From contig SYIL01000021.1 of assembly GCA_005798825.1 (NCBI GenBank), positions 1 to 64,000 on the forward strand: a stretch of 64,000 nucleotides of DNA, in the 5' to 3' direction. The translations under genes and the position numbers were made by a program. The stretch comes from Bacteroidota bacterium. Lineage in GTDB: Bacteria > Bacteroidota > Bacteroidia > NS11-12g > UBA955. The notes under the pieces are model-generated. The model worked only from the letters and a program-made list of their open reading frames with translations. It was not told where the DNA came from and ran no database searches. Below, piece after piece: positions 48,042-56,600 of this stretch (position 1 is its first letter; every line of letters begins with the position of its first letter).

Positions 48042-48956
48042 TTAATCAACAGGTTTTACTTGTGTAATGAGTATTCTCAAGGGGGCGTAACTCGGAACAC
48101 CCATTCTGCCTTTTGCACCGTATCCCCAATCAGAGGTTATGAGAAACTCGCCGGTCTGACCTTCTTTTAGGTAAAAAGGCAATTCGTTTAATGCCCTAAT
48201 TTCAAAAGACATCTTATCCTTTTCGCTCCGATAAGAACGTCCTTCCATTTTGCTATTGGCAATTAAACGTCCATCGATATTCAGTATCTCACATTCAAAA
48301 GAAACGGCATTGACGTTCGCGTGCACAGGAGTGTTTTCCAATGCCCTGTTGTTAACATCCGACGTTCCATTCGGCTGGGTAATGCGGTATTTGATCATTT
48401 TTAAAGAATCTAAAACCCAACCGCCATCTGGCAAATTACCATTGGTGTGCTGCAATGCATACTGATCAATCAATTTATTCTCCTCCATGATGCGAAACAA
48501 CATTTTTTGATTTCGGTAGGCATCGTATTCCTCAGAGCTAAGAACTTTCTCGACCTTAATAATAAATCGTGCAATTTTATTGGGTTCCAATAAATTGACC
48601 TTGGGCGAACCACCGATTTTGCGTTTTAAACTATCGGTATTGATTTTAATTTCTATTTCACAGCCGGGACCCAGCATCTGAAGCGCTTCAAGGAGTTCAT
48701 TTCGGGCCTCCAAAGGGTAAGGAAACTCTTCTAATGTATCTGACAAAAATGCATTTTCGATGGTGTCGTTGTTGGGGCCTATGAGCATGTGGTGCAAAAG
48801 TATAAAGTGATAGGGCCCGTAGGGTTTTTCTAAAGGTGCACCCAGATTAAACCGGTAAACTAGTCCAGATTTGCTTGTTTTAAAGCCATCCCCACAGGAA
48901 GAAAATAATATCCCAAGCAACAATCCGAAAAATAAAAAATGGTTTTTTACAGTCAT
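48042..48956 (-). CDS. FKBP-type peptidyl-prolyl isomerase lipoprotein, GldI-like
   Basis: The 304-residue protein has a lipoprotein signal (VKNHFLFFGLLLGILFSSC) and, at the C-terminus, an FKBP-like ending: LNELPFYLKEGQTGEFLITS, then DWGYGAKGRMGVPSYAPLRI. It should assist folding of periplasmic or surface proteins. GldI of gliding Flavobacteriia is a related lipoprotein isomerase and is often found beside an nrnA gene, as here (10-base gap). This protein is much longer than GldI and seems to have two FKBP-like regions (the first around 30-160), so GldI-like rather than GldI is the safe call. Confidence 0.82.
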   Translation of the reverse strand: MTVKNHFLFFGLLLGILFSSCGDGFKTSKSGLVYRFNLGAPLEKPYGPYHFILLHHMLIGPNNDTIENAFLSDTLEEFPYPLEARNELLEALQMLGPGCEIEIKINTDSLKRKIGGSPKVNLLEPNKIARFIIKVEKVLSSEEYDAYRNQKMLFRIMEENKLIDQYALQHTNGNLPDGGWVLDSLKMIKYRITQPNGTSDVNNRALENTPVHANVNAVSFECEILNIDGRLIANSKMEGRSYRSEKDKMSFEIRALNELPFYLKEGQTGEFLITSDWGYGAKGRMGVPSYAPLRILITQVKPVD

Positions 48957-48966
48957 AACAATGGCC

Positions 48967-49989
48967 TTAAATCATCGACAATTCTTGCTTATAGAGTGAC
49001 AATCCCGACTTGAACTTGGCGACAGTTTCTTCCAGGCTGAGTGTACTTTGTCCTCCAGAAGCATTTTTATGGCCACCGCCTTCAAAAAATCTTGCAGAAA
49101 ATTCATTTGTTGCGAAATCGCCTTTGCTGCGAAAGCTCAATTTTACCCGTTCAGTTCGATCAATAATCAATACACTCAACACAATATTTTTTAAGCCCAA
49201 GCCAAAATTTACCAATCCCTCGGTGTCGCCGGTCTGTAAATTAAATCGTTTAACCTCATGGCGATCTAAATAAATTAATACCGTTCTATACTCTGAGAGA
49301 ACTTCCATTTTTTTGTACAAACAATAGCCAAACAATCGGGTACGATCCAATGAAAAAACATCATAAATATTGGCGTGAATTTGTAAATGATCTGCTCCAG
49401 ATTCCATCATATCTGCTGCTAGGCGAAGCGTAGACGGTTTGGTATTGTTGTGTTGAAAATTGCCTGTATCGGTCATTAATCCTGTATACAAACAAGTTGC
49501 CACGGTTGGCGAAATATATTGTTTGCCAAAATAATTTTCTATCCACTGGTAAATGAGCTCACATGTACTACTTGATTCGTGATTCCAATAGGTATAATTA
49601 GAAAATGTATCAGGTTCTAAGTGATGGTCTATCATTATTTTAATAGCGCTTGATTTACTCACTAGTATACCTAATTCATTGATTCTTGACAAACGGTTGA
49701 AATCAAGGCAGAAAATGGCATCTGCCGCACTAACCAAGCCTGAAACCACATCTGTTTTTTTTTCGAAATTAACAACAGTATCATTTGCAGGCAGCCAAAA
49801 CAGGTTTTCCGAATAATCGGTTGGAACACAAACCACCACATCGGAAATGAACGCACTCAAAAAATGATATAGACCCAATGTTGAGCCCATCGCATCCCCA
49901 TCGGGTTTGTGGTGGGTCGTTATAACCACTTTTGTGATTTTGCCCGCTTTTATATCGGCAACAAATGAAGATGTATTGTCAATTAGCAT
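48967..49989 (-). CDS. nrnA: NrnA-type DHH/DHHA1 phosphoesterase (oligoribonuclease / pAp phosphatase)
   Basis: The 340-residue protein is a DHH phosphoesterase that trims very short RNAs and may dephosphorylate pAp. Metal-site motifs are THHKPDGDAMGSTLG, AIFCLDFNRLSRI, IMIDHHLEPD and TGLMTDTGNFQHNNT. The DHHA1 tail shows KLSFRSKGDFATNEF and FFEGGGHKNASGG. It lies directly upstream of the FKBP gene and diverges from the M16 peptidase gene. Confidence 0.93.
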   Translation of the reverse strand: MLIDNTSSFVADIKAGKITKVVITTHHKPDGDAMGSTLGLYHFLSAFISDVVVCVPTDYSENLFWLPANDTVVNFEKKTDVVSGLVSAADAIFCLDFNRLSRINELGILVSKSSAIKIMIDHHLEPDTFSNYTYWNHESSSTCELIYQWIENYFGKQYISPTVATCLYTGLMTDTGNFQHNNTKPSTLRLAADMMESGADHLQIHANIYDVFSLDRTRLFGYCLYKKMEVLSEYRTVLIYLDRHEVKRFNLQTGDTEGLVNFGLGLKNIVLSVLIIDRTERVKLSFRSKGDFATNEFSARFFEGGGHKNASGGQSTLSLEETVAKFKSGLSLYKQELSMI

Positions 49990-50035
49990 TTTATGCTACA
50001 AAAATACGCGAAACAGAAGGTATTTTTGTGAAACA

Positions 50036-51283
50036 ATGGGTTCAGAACAATACCAATTAATCACTTTGGCAAATGGTTTACGGGTGGTGCATCAAAGAGT
50101 AAAAGGAACGCAGCTTGTCCATGCTGGATTTTCGATCATGGCAGGCAGTAAAAACGATGGTCAAAATCCGGGATTGGCGCATTGCATCGAACATATGCTA
50201 TTTAAAGGAACCGTCAACCGCAAAACAATTCATGTATTGAATCATTTGGAGGTTGTGGGTGGAGAACTCAATGCCTATACTACAAAAGAACTCACTACAG
50301 TATATGGTACTGTTCAATCGAAACACCTTTCTAGGCTTACAGATATATTGTGCGATGTTGTTTTTAGGTCTTCTTTTCCGGCACACGAACTTGAGAAAGA
50401 AAAAAAAGTTATCGCGGATGAAATAAATATGTATATCGACACCCCCGAGGAAAATATTTTTGATGAATTTCAAGAGCGATTTTTTGACAAACACCCATTG
50501 GCTCACAATATATTGGGTACTGAAGAATCGATTCAACAAATTCAACAAATGCACTTGCTGGATTTTGTAAATACGCACTATCAGTTTAGCAATATGGTTT
50601 TTTGTGTCGTAGGCAATGTTTCTATGGAACGAATGCTAAATTCATTAGAAAAATTTCTCCCCAAATCATTGTCAGTGCCAAAATCAAATATTCAATTATC
50701 TACGCATTTTAAAGTTGAAACCCATTTCAACGAATGTAAAAAGACGGAATTTCATCAGGCATACGCAATTGTTGGTTGTTTGGCATACCCGATAGACCAT
50801 GCCGATCGTTGGAAATTATTGCTTCTAAACAATCTTCTGGGTGGCCCGGTTCTCAATAGCCGATTAAATTTATCCATTAGAGAAAAATATGGGTATACCT
50901 ACAATGTTGAAAGTGGATATAGTGCATTTGAAGAGGCTGGATTATTTCATTGTTTTGTTGGCAGTGAGCCGAAATATATTCATAGGTCGGTCGATTTAAT
51001 TTTCAGGGAACTCAAGAAGTTGCGGCAACAATCTTTGGGTACTCTTCAATTGTCTCGGGCAAAAAATCAATATGTTGGGCAATTAATTCTATCAAATGAA
51101 AACCGCAGTGGCTTGATGATGCACCTGGGACAAAGTGTATTGCGAAAAGGGAAGGCTACTTCTATTGGTTCGGCAATTGATTCAATTCAAGCTGTAAGTG
51201 CAATCGATTTGCTGAATGTGGCCAATGAATTACTCAATGAAGCATCTTTCAATCGCTTGTATTACGTTCCTGAAGCCTCATAG
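50036..51283 (+). CDS. M16 family zinc metallopeptidase
   Basis: The 415-residue protein is a one-unit member of the pitrilysin/processing peptidase family. The inverted zinc site HCIEH is at 49-53 and the third ligand Glu is near 129 (KKVIADEINMYID). The second half has the inactive repeat with the substrate-binding RLNLSIREKYGYTYNVESGY motif. No signal peptide is visible. ATG 50036 is chosen because residues upstream lie antisense to nrnA and do not resemble the family. M16 enzymes often work in pairs; the partner is not in the window. Confidence 0.93.
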   Translation: MGSEQYQLITLANGLRVVHQRVKGTQLVHAGFSIMAGSKNDGQNPGLAHCIEHMLFKGTVNRKTIHVLNHLEVVGGELNAYTTKELTTVYGTVQSKHLSRLTDILCDVVFRSSFPAHELEKEKKVIADEINMYIDTPEENIFDEFQERFFDKHPLAHNILGTEESIQQIQQMHLLDFVNTHYQFSNMVFCVVGNVSMERMLNSLEKFLPKSLSVPKSNIQLSTHFKVETHFNECKKTEFHQAYAIVGCLAYPIDHADRWKLLLLNNLLGGPVLNSRLNLSIREKYGYTYNVESGYSAFEEAGLFHCFVGSEPKYIHRSVDLIFRELKKLRQQSLGTLQLSRAKNQYVGQLILSNENRSGLMMHLGQSVLRKGKATSIGSAIDSIQAVSAIDLLNVANELLNEASFNRLYYVPEAS

Positions 51284-51998
51284 TATATTCTTTTCGCCAT
51301 AAATAGTAGCCCATAAACGCAATCGGGATATACAGAAAATAAAGAATTGCTGTTGTGTAGTTAGCTGTATTTATATAAATCGGGACGTATACCAAATCAA
51401 TTAGAATCCACAAAAACCAATGTTGGATCCATTTTTGTGCTTGCATAAACAAAGCGGCAAGACTCAAAAAAAGCATAGCAGCATCCAAGTAAACAAATTG
51501 AGGAGTGCTGGCTTGCAAACCAAAGTATAAAATAATGTCTGTTAGCTTGAACTGAACCAGCAGCACCCAAGGAAAATAGGCAAGTATTGCCATTAATAAT
51601 ACAACGATTATTTGGGTTTTACTTGCCCATGAAATGCTGTAATCTTGTTTTTTTTGCAGATTGCTGTGAAGAAAATCGTCCTGCGCCGAGATTGGTTTTG
51701 ATCCATTGGGTGAACCCTCTTTTGTTGTATCCGATTGTTGTAATTTACCCAAACGCAGCCAAACCCAAAACCCATAGGTTTGAAACAGCAAAAAAATTGT
51801 GTTCAGAACTGCATCGGAATACAATCCAATATCAAAAAAAATCTTTGTGTAAAGCAATGAACCAATCATCGCAACAGGCCAGTTCCAAATATTATTTTTG
51901 GCAGCTAAAATTACACAGTATAAAGAAAGAATAGCAGCAGATAATTCAAGGCCTGAAGTGTACACGTATTGAAGAATTAGGTTTGCTGTATTGGCCAT
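51249..51998 (-). CDS. pnuC: PnuC-family transporter (nicotinamide riboside or related vitamin)
   Basis: The 249-residue protein has about seven helices and the PnuC pattern: WNWPVAMIGSLLYTKIFF, LYSDAVLNTIFLLFQTYGFW and, near the end, IQHWFLWILIDLVYVPIYI. PnuC proteins carry nicotinamide riboside; close relatives (PnuT, PnuX) carry thiamine or riboflavin. A long polar cytoplasmic loop (about 85-125) is unusual. The frame stays open for 51 codons upstream of ATG 51998, but that stretch is GC-rich and does not resemble PnuC, so I treat it as non-coding. Its last 35 bases overlap the 3' end of the M16 gene tail to tail. Confidence 0.9.
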   Translation of the reverse strand: MANTANLILQYVYTSGLELSAAILSLYCVILAAKNNIWNWPVAMIGSLLYTKIFFDIGLYSDAVLNTIFLLFQTYGFWVWLRLGKLQQSDTTKEGSPNGSKPISAQDDFLHSNLQKKQDYSISWASKTQIIVVLLMAILAYFPWVLLVQFKLTDIILYFGLQASTPQFVYLDAAMLFLSLAALFMQAQKWIQHWFLWILIDLVYVPIYINTANYTTAILYFLYIPIAFMGYYLWRKEYTMRLQERNTSD

Positions 51999-52315
51999 GG
52001 CTGCAGGCTCACAAAGGTAGTCATTCAAAGGAGCCACCCGCGTATTCACCAATTTTGCGACGGGATTTTTTTCTGGGTTACTACCATGAGGGTGAACGGA
52101 TGAATTTCGAGGCGCACTCCCAAATCCCGGTCTGCCGTCGCCCAACCGCAACGCGCGTTACGTTCGGTTTTGTCGATGAATCAACTTTGGCAGGCCGGAC
52201 GGATACCCCATGCAATCATAGGGAGTTTGGTTTGCGGAATACTTCCAACTGTTCCTGAAAATTTACCCATATTATGCAGGCGCTGGTGCTCTAAAAGTTG
52301 GGTTTTAGATTCGCC
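51999..52315. ncRNA. Candidate structured RNA in the GC-rich pnuC-sodB spacer (strand uncertain)
   Basis: This spacer is GC-rich against an AT-rich background. It can form nested stems: CGC 52113-52115 with 52234-52236, ACTCCC 52116-52121 with GGGAGT 52221-52226, CCGGTCTGCC 52127-52136 with GGCAGGCCGG 52189-52198, and a capped hairpin 52144-52169. A competing pairing joins GCGACG 52057-52062 with CGTCGC 52136-52141 and GGGATTT 52062-52068 with AAATCCC 52122-52128. The one imperfect pair is G-U on the plus strand but C-A on the minus strand, which weakly favours plus. A -7-like box TAGGTTTG lies at 51978-51985 (plus) without a -33 partner. A hairpin CTAAAA/TTTTAG follows at 52291-52308. I do not recognise RNase P, tmRNA, SRP RNA, TPP or cobalamin elements. 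Confidence 0.4.
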
Positions 52316-52347
52316 TTTGAAAAGAGAATTACTTTTACTTAACTTTG
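52316..52347 (+). promoter_or_regulatory. sodB promoter
   Basis: TTTG at 52316-52319 is followed after exactly 20 bases by TAACTTTG at 52340-52347, a full match to the Bacteroidota promoter pattern TTTG-N19/20-TAnnTTTG. The predicted transcription start would leave a leader of about 15 bases before the sodB ATG, so the structured spacer upstream is not part of the sodB leader. Confidence 0.65.
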
Positions 52348-52369
52348 TTTTAAATCAATCCCTAACAAT

Positions 52370-52975
52370 ATGTTTGAATTATCTTCACTTCCCTACGAAT
52401 ACAACGCTTTGGAGCCACATATCGATTCACGAACCATGGAAATTCATCACGGAAAACACCACCAGGCCTACGTGAACAATCTAAACAATGCTACCAAAGA
52501 CACGCCAGCCGCAAGTGTTGATTTGCTGGCCATTATTCAAAATATTTCTCGATATAGTGTTGCAATCAGAAATAATGGAGGAGGCCATTGGAACCACACG
52601 TTTTTCTGGAGCATTATGAAACCCAAGGGGGGTGGAACCCCAACAGGTGCATTAATGGAAGCCATTAATGCCAATTTTGGAAGTTTTGAAGCAATGAAGG
52701 AACAATTTAACAGCGCAGGAACCACACGTTTTGGAAGTGGTTGGGCCTGGCTGATTGTTCACGATCACAAATTGGTAATCAGCTCTACTGCTAATCAGGA
52801 CAACCCGTTAATGGATGTTGTAGACGTGAAAGGAACACCGATTTTGGGTTTGGATGTTTGGGAGCACGCATATTATCTGCATTACCAAAACCGCAGACCC
52901 GATTATATTGCTGCGTTCTGGAATGTGGTTAATTGGGACGCTGTATCGGCAAACTTTAAAGCCGCAACGCAGTAA
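52370..52975 (+). CDS. sodB: Superoxide dismutase, Fe/Mn family, Mn-type signature
   Basis: The 201-residue enzyme converts superoxide to peroxide and oxygen. Metal ligands are His27 ([11 protein letters not shown]), His76 ([11 protein letters not shown]), Asp162 and His166 ([12 protein letters not shown]). The Gly-Gly before His73 and the Gln in ANQDNPL (residue 143) are features of Mn-type enzymes, where the active-site Gln comes from the C-terminal domain; Fe-types normally show AAQ.WNH instead. Cambialistic use of Fe or Mn is known in Bacteroidota. It is a single gene with its own promoter and terminator. Confidence 0.95.
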   Translation: MFELSSLPYEYNALEPHIDSRTMEIHHGKHHQAYVNNLNNATKDTPAASVDLLAIIQNISRYSVAIRNNGGGHWNHTFFWSIMKPKGGGTPTGALMEAINANFGSFEAMKEQFNSAGTTRFGSGWAWLIVHDHKLVISSTANQDNPLMDVVDVKGTPILGLDVWEHAYYLHYQNRRPDYIAAFWNVVNWDAVSANFKAATQ

Positions 52976-53121
52976 AATTTCCCACAGGTTTTTATTGATG
53001 AAGTATGCACACAATTCATGGTTTAATGAGAATTAAAACTTTGTAACCATTGTATACAGTGTGGTCAATTTTAACCACTTCCAAGTATTGCGATTGGTTT
53101 TATAGAACCTATTACTGGTAA

Positions 53122-53161
53122 AAAACAAAGAACTCCCTTATAAAAGGAAGTTCTTTGTTTT
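53122..53161. terminator. Terminator between sodB and rplY (bidirectional)
   Basis: AAAACAAAGAACT followed by CCTT pairs across a short ATAA loop with AAGG and AGTTCTTTGTTTT, with a single mismatch. The A/T-rich flanks give a T tract on both strands, which suits its position between two converging genes. Confidence 0.85.
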
Positions 53162-53209
53162 GAAATGATTAAAAGAGAACACCATTTACGGTGTGTAAAT
53201 CATCTACTC

Positions 53210-53788
53210 TTAAGTTTGTGTTTCTGCTGTTGCTTGTATTAAGGCGCGGGTGGTTTTTACTGTTAAGATTGCATTGGCAGGAGAATTCAGCAATTCAAAA
53301 CCGTCCACCTGAATTTGTGAAACCTTCGCAGATTGACCAATTTCCAAGTCTTCAATACTTACATCAATAAAATCGGGTAAATTTTGGATTAATCCTTTTA
53401 CACGCAAACGATTGATTTTTTTCATCAATGTACCGCCTGCACGCACTCCTGGAGAATTGCCTATTACGCGAATAGGGATTTCCATTATTACTGGTCTTTG
53501 GATGTCAACTGACATAAAATCGCAGTGAATAATCGTATCAGAGACTGGATGAAACTGAATATCTTGTAAAATGGCATCATAATTTTTGCCCTCCAATTCG
53601 ATTTTTACTTTGTATACATTTGGGGTATATACTAAATTTTTGAAATCTGCTTGGTAAACGGCAAAGTTTAAATTGCCATCGGCCAAACCATACATAACAC
53701 AAGGTACTTTTCCTTCGGCACGACAAACTTTTGCGGTACGGGTACCCAATTCACTGCGCATTTCGCCTTTTAAAAAAATGGTTTTCAT
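53210..53788 (-). CDS. rplY: 50S ribosomal protein L25/Ctc type
   Basis: The 192-residue protein is the long, two-domain (Ctc/TL5) form of L25, which binds 5S rRNA. The first domain (1-92) has the head LGTRTAKVCRAEGKVPCVMY and FHPVSDTIIHCDFMSV; the second domain continues with PVIMEIPIRVIGNSPGVRAG and LPDFIDVSIEDLEIGQSAKV. It follows prs by 42 bases, the usual prs-rplY order in many bacteria. Confidence 0.95.
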   Translation of the reverse strand: MKTIFLKGEMRSELGTRTAKVCRAEGKVPCVMYGLADGNLNFAVYQADFKNLVYTPNVYKVKIELEGKNYDAILQDIQFHPVSDTIIHCDFMSVDIQRPVIMEIPIRVIGNSPGVRAGGTLMKKINRLRVKGLIQNLPDFIDVSIEDLEIGQSAKVSQIQVDGFELLNSPANAILTVKTTRALIQATAETQT

Positions 53789-53830
53789 ATTGTTTATTCT
53801 ATTCTTTTTTTATTTATGTTCAATTTTTCT

Positions 53831-54805
53831 TTATTTAAGTTCAATTTTTGTTTGGTGGGCAAATACCTGTTTAAACAAGGAGCTGATGCTTCCATGTTCA
53901 TGTACATTGCGAATGGCACGGGCAAATAATGGGGCAACGGACACGACCTTGATTTTATCAGAATGTCGTTTTAAGGGAATTGTATCGGTTACAACCAATT
54001 CTGTAAGAACGGAACTTTCTATGTTCTCATATGCCTTTCCACTGAGCACGGGATGACAACACAATGCACGGATTGATTTGGCTCCTTTGTCCATGAGCAT
54101 CAATGACGATTTACACAACGTTCCTCCCGTATCGATGATGTCATCAATCAGAACTACATCCTTGCCTTTAACATCGCCAATGACAGTCATATTGGCAATT
54201 TCATTGGCTTTTTTGCGCTCTTTATCGCAAATGACCATTCCCAAATTTAAAATTTTAGCGACTTCACGAATTCTATTTGAAGCGCCCACGTCAGGGGCTG
54301 CGATGACCATATTTTCATTGGCTAAAGTTTTAATATAGGGAGCAAATATGATTGAACTTTCGAGGTGATCCACGGGCACATTGAAAAACCCCTGAATTTG
54401 GGGAGCATGCAATTCCATAGTCATCACGCGATTGGCTCCAGCTGTTTGCAATAGATCCGCAATTAATTTACTGGCAATAGAAACCCTTGGTTTGTCTTTG
54501 CGATCTTGGCGTGCATAACCATAATAGGGAATAACGGCTGTAATGTAATTTGCGCTTGCGCGTTTTGCTGCATCAATAGACATGAGCAATTCCATTAAGT
54601 TGTCAGAATTGGCGTGGGTGCTTTGGATGATAAATACATCGCATCCCCTGACACTTTCATTGTAAATCGGTTGGAATTCGCCATCACTAAACCTAGAAAT
54701 GGTCATGTCTCCGGGAAGGGTACCATAAAACTCACAAATGTCATCTGTAAGTCTGGTAGAAGCGCTACCAGCAAAAATTTTAACTTGGTGTATTAATGAT
54801 GTCAT
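53831..54805 (-). CDS. prs: Ribose-phosphate pyrophosphokinase (PRPP synthase)
   Basis: Prs makes PRPP from ribose 5-phosphate and ATP, the donor for purines, pyrimidines, NAD, His and Trp. The 324-residue protein has ISRFSDGEFQPIYNESVRGC, IPYYGYARQDRKDKPRVSIA, MELHAPQIQGFFNVPVDHL (with Glu where Asp is more common), and the PRPP loop DVVLIDDIIDTGGTLC. It is the first gene of the prs-rplY operon, and a tRNA-Gln gene lies just upstream on the same strand. Confidence 0.97.
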   Translation of the reverse strand: MTSLIHQVKIFAGSASTRLTDDICEFYGTLPGDMTISRFSDGEFQPIYNESVRGCDVFIIQSTHANSDNLMELLMSIDAAKRASANYITAVIPYYGYARQDRKDKPRVSIASKLIADLLQTAGANRVMTMELHAPQIQGFFNVPVDHLESSIIFAPYIKTLANENMVIAAPDVGASNRIREVAKILNLGMVICDKERKKANEIANMTVIGDVKGKDVVLIDDIIDTGGTLCKSSLMLMDKGAKSIRALCCHPVLSGKAYENIESSVLTELVVTDTIPLKRHSDKIKVVSVAPLFARAIRNVHEHGSISSLFKQVFAHQTKIELK

Positions 54806-54869
54806 AATTCGATTTTACTTTCTCTGTGGTTGCACCCAAGCACAACGGATATCATAAACCTACTGTTTG

Positions 54870-54941
54870 TTGCCCTACTAGGACTCGAACCTAGACAAGC
54901 ACAACCAAAATGTGCTGTCCTGCCAATTAGACGATAGGGCA
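54870..54941 (-). tRNA. tRNA-Gln (anticodon TTG)
   Basis: On the minus strand the sequence folds into a cloverleaf: acceptor TGCCCTA/TAGGGCA with discriminator A, anticodon arm GCACA-TTTTGGT-TGTGC giving anticodon TTG, and T arm with loop TTCGAGT. The U1-A72 pair is typical of tRNA-Gln. CCA is not encoded. A -7-like box TATATTTG lies at 54955-54962 (minus), 13 bases upstream. Confidence 0.95.
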
Positions 54942-54998
54942 ATTTTTAAGGCTGCAAATATAAGACAAATTAGGTTTGGAAATTGTATTTCCAAAAAA

Positions 54999-56597
54999 TT
55001 ATTGAATCAAAAAGGACGCTGTAATGCGTTTTTCTCCTTGTGACATTTGAATGTAGTAGTTGCCTCTTGGGTACCCTTTTAGGTCGACATTGAGGGTGTA
55101 GATTCCATGTGAATGCCAGCCTTCCTTGGGCACAGTAATGAGATGTCCCAAGGCATCATATATTGAAATTCTTATGTTTCCGGCTTCGGTTGAGTATTCA
55201 ATATTGGTTTCATTCACTGCTGGATTGGGATAAATGCGATTCAATGATATCTGGCTCACCAAATCTACATAATCGTCGATGCTTGACTGATTCGCTTTGA
55301 ATATGGGCAATGTATTAAAGTCTTTTCCGCCCATAGCGATTTTTACATCTGCATTACTCAATTCAAACCAATCTTTGAGCACGGAAGCATATATCTGCCG
55401 AAAATCATATTGCATTGGCACATTGTCTTTTACATTTACAGTAGAGGCAATCGTTGGGTTTGCGCCGATTATACCACTTTGAACTGCGCTGCCAAAAACA
55501 AACATCGGCGCCGCCGCTCCATGGTCTGTTCCAACGCTTCCATTGCTCATCACCCTTCGGCCAAACTCACTGAAAGTCATTCCCACAATGCGGTCTTGTA
55601 AACCCAATAGTTTAATGTCATCTTGAAAAGCTGAAATTCCCTCGCTGAGTTGTTGCATTAACGATGCATGGCTACCTTCTGAGTGGTCATTGTTGTCTAC
55701 TTGAAGACTGTGAGTATCAAATCCGCCCATTGAAACCATATACACCGGGGTTTTTAATCCTCCGCTGATGAGTTTTGCAACAATTTTTAATGAGTCGGCC
55801 AGTTGAAATTTCCTACCTGTACCACCTGTAGGGTACTTGGTAGACATATTTTTCCCTTTTGCTGCTGCTGCTTTAACAACCGTTGCATATTGGTTGCTTT
55901 GCTGTGCCACCATTCTCAAAAATGCCAACTCATGTCCTGCGGGTGTATCAGGCGTTTTATCGATGGTATCGGTTATTAGATTATAAAAACTATTGGGATC
56001 AGTGATGGCCATTGCCATATTCAATTGGCTACCCATAAACGTTAAGTTGACCAAATTGCCAATTTGAATCGCCAAGGGGTCGGGCATCGCTGTTGAAGGA
56101 TAACCACTGGGAAATCCGGGAAATCGGGCATCGAGATATCGACCCATCCAACCGGTGGTCCATGATTCGCTTGTTTCTGACCCACTCATCCAATTGTCTG
56201 TGGCCTGAAAATGTGAAAAGCTGGGATTTGGATAACCCACAGATTGAATTACGTTTACCAACCCATTGTTATACAAATCTTTCAATCCTGTTAATTTGGT
56301 ATGCAATCCTGTTTTTGTGGTCCCATTCATTGCGAGAACCTTTTCTTCAGGCAACAAAATATTAGACCTTGCTTTGCTTAAATTGCTATACTGGTCAATG
56401 GGAATAAGGGTATTTAGTCCATCATTTCCTCCTGACAAATTTATAATGACAAGTACCTTGCCGTCCGACGAACCCCTTCGGGATAGTGCACGCAATAGGG
56501 GTGAATCTTCAAACGTTTTTAGCCCCATTCCATTTAGGGAAAGGGGCAATACTGCTCCAACTGCCGCTGCTTTTTTTACAAATGATCTGCGTTTCAT
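54999..56597 (-). CDS. DUF1501 protein with twin-arginine-like signal and T9SS sorting domain
   Basis: The 532-residue protein starts with MKRRSFVKKAAAVGAVLPLS, a twin-arginine-type signal (RRSFVKK plus a hydrophobic stretch). The body follows the DUF1501 pattern (sulfatase/phosphatase-like fold): VLVIINLSGGNDGLNTLIPI, SWTTGWMGRYLDARFPGFPS, MGGFDTHSLQ and MTFSEFGRRVMSNGSVGTDH. A T9SS sorting domain (about 455-532) begins with SLNRIYPNPAVNETNIEYS. It should be exported and then handed to T9SS. It lies 3 bases from the DUF1800 gene, its regular partner in many genomes. The enzyme activity is unknown. Confidence 0.9.
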   Translation of the reverse strand: MKRRSFVKKAAAVGAVLPLSLNGMGLKTFEDSPLLRALSRRGSSDGKVLVIINLSGGNDGLNTLIPIDQYSNLSKARSNILLPEEKVLAMNGTTKTGLHTKLTGLKDLYNNGLVNVIQSVGYPNPSFSHFQATDNWMSGSETSESWTTGWMGRYLDARFPGFPSGYPSTAMPDPLAIQIGNLVNLTFMGSQLNMAMAITDPNSFYNLITDTIDKTPDTPAGHELAFLRMVAQQSNQYATVVKAAAAKGKNMSTKYPTGGTGRKFQLADSLKIVAKLISGGLKTPVYMVSMGGFDTHSLQVDNNDHSEGSHASLMQQLSEGISAFQDDIKLLGLQDRIVGMTFSEFGRRVMSNGSVGTDHGAAAPMFVFGSAVQSGIIGANPTIASTVNVKDNVPMQYDFRQIYASVLKDWFELSNADVKIAMGGKDFNTLPIFKANQSSIDDYVDLVSQISLNRIYPNPAVNETNIEYSTEAGNIRISIYDALGHLITVPKEGWHSHGIYTLNVDLKGYPRGNYYIQMSQGEKRITASFLIQ

Positions 56598-56600
56598 GGC

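Noticed and set aside
51999-52151. In-frame extension of PnuC by 51 codons upstream of ATG 51998
   Set aside because: The extra residues are rich in Arg, Pro and Gly, do not resemble PnuC, and lie in the self-complementary GC-rich spacer.
51999-52369. TPP or cobalamin riboswitch, RNase P RNA, tmRNA or SRP RNA in the pnuC-sodB spacer
   Set aside because: None of the core motifs (CTGAGA and the TPP end motif, GCCACTG, AGGAAAGTCC, a tRNA-like T arm, GGAAGCAGC) is found on either strand.
52170-52475. 101-codon frame on the plus strand before sodB
   Set aside because: It runs into sodB in another frame, spans the sodB promoter, and shows no protein-like pattern.
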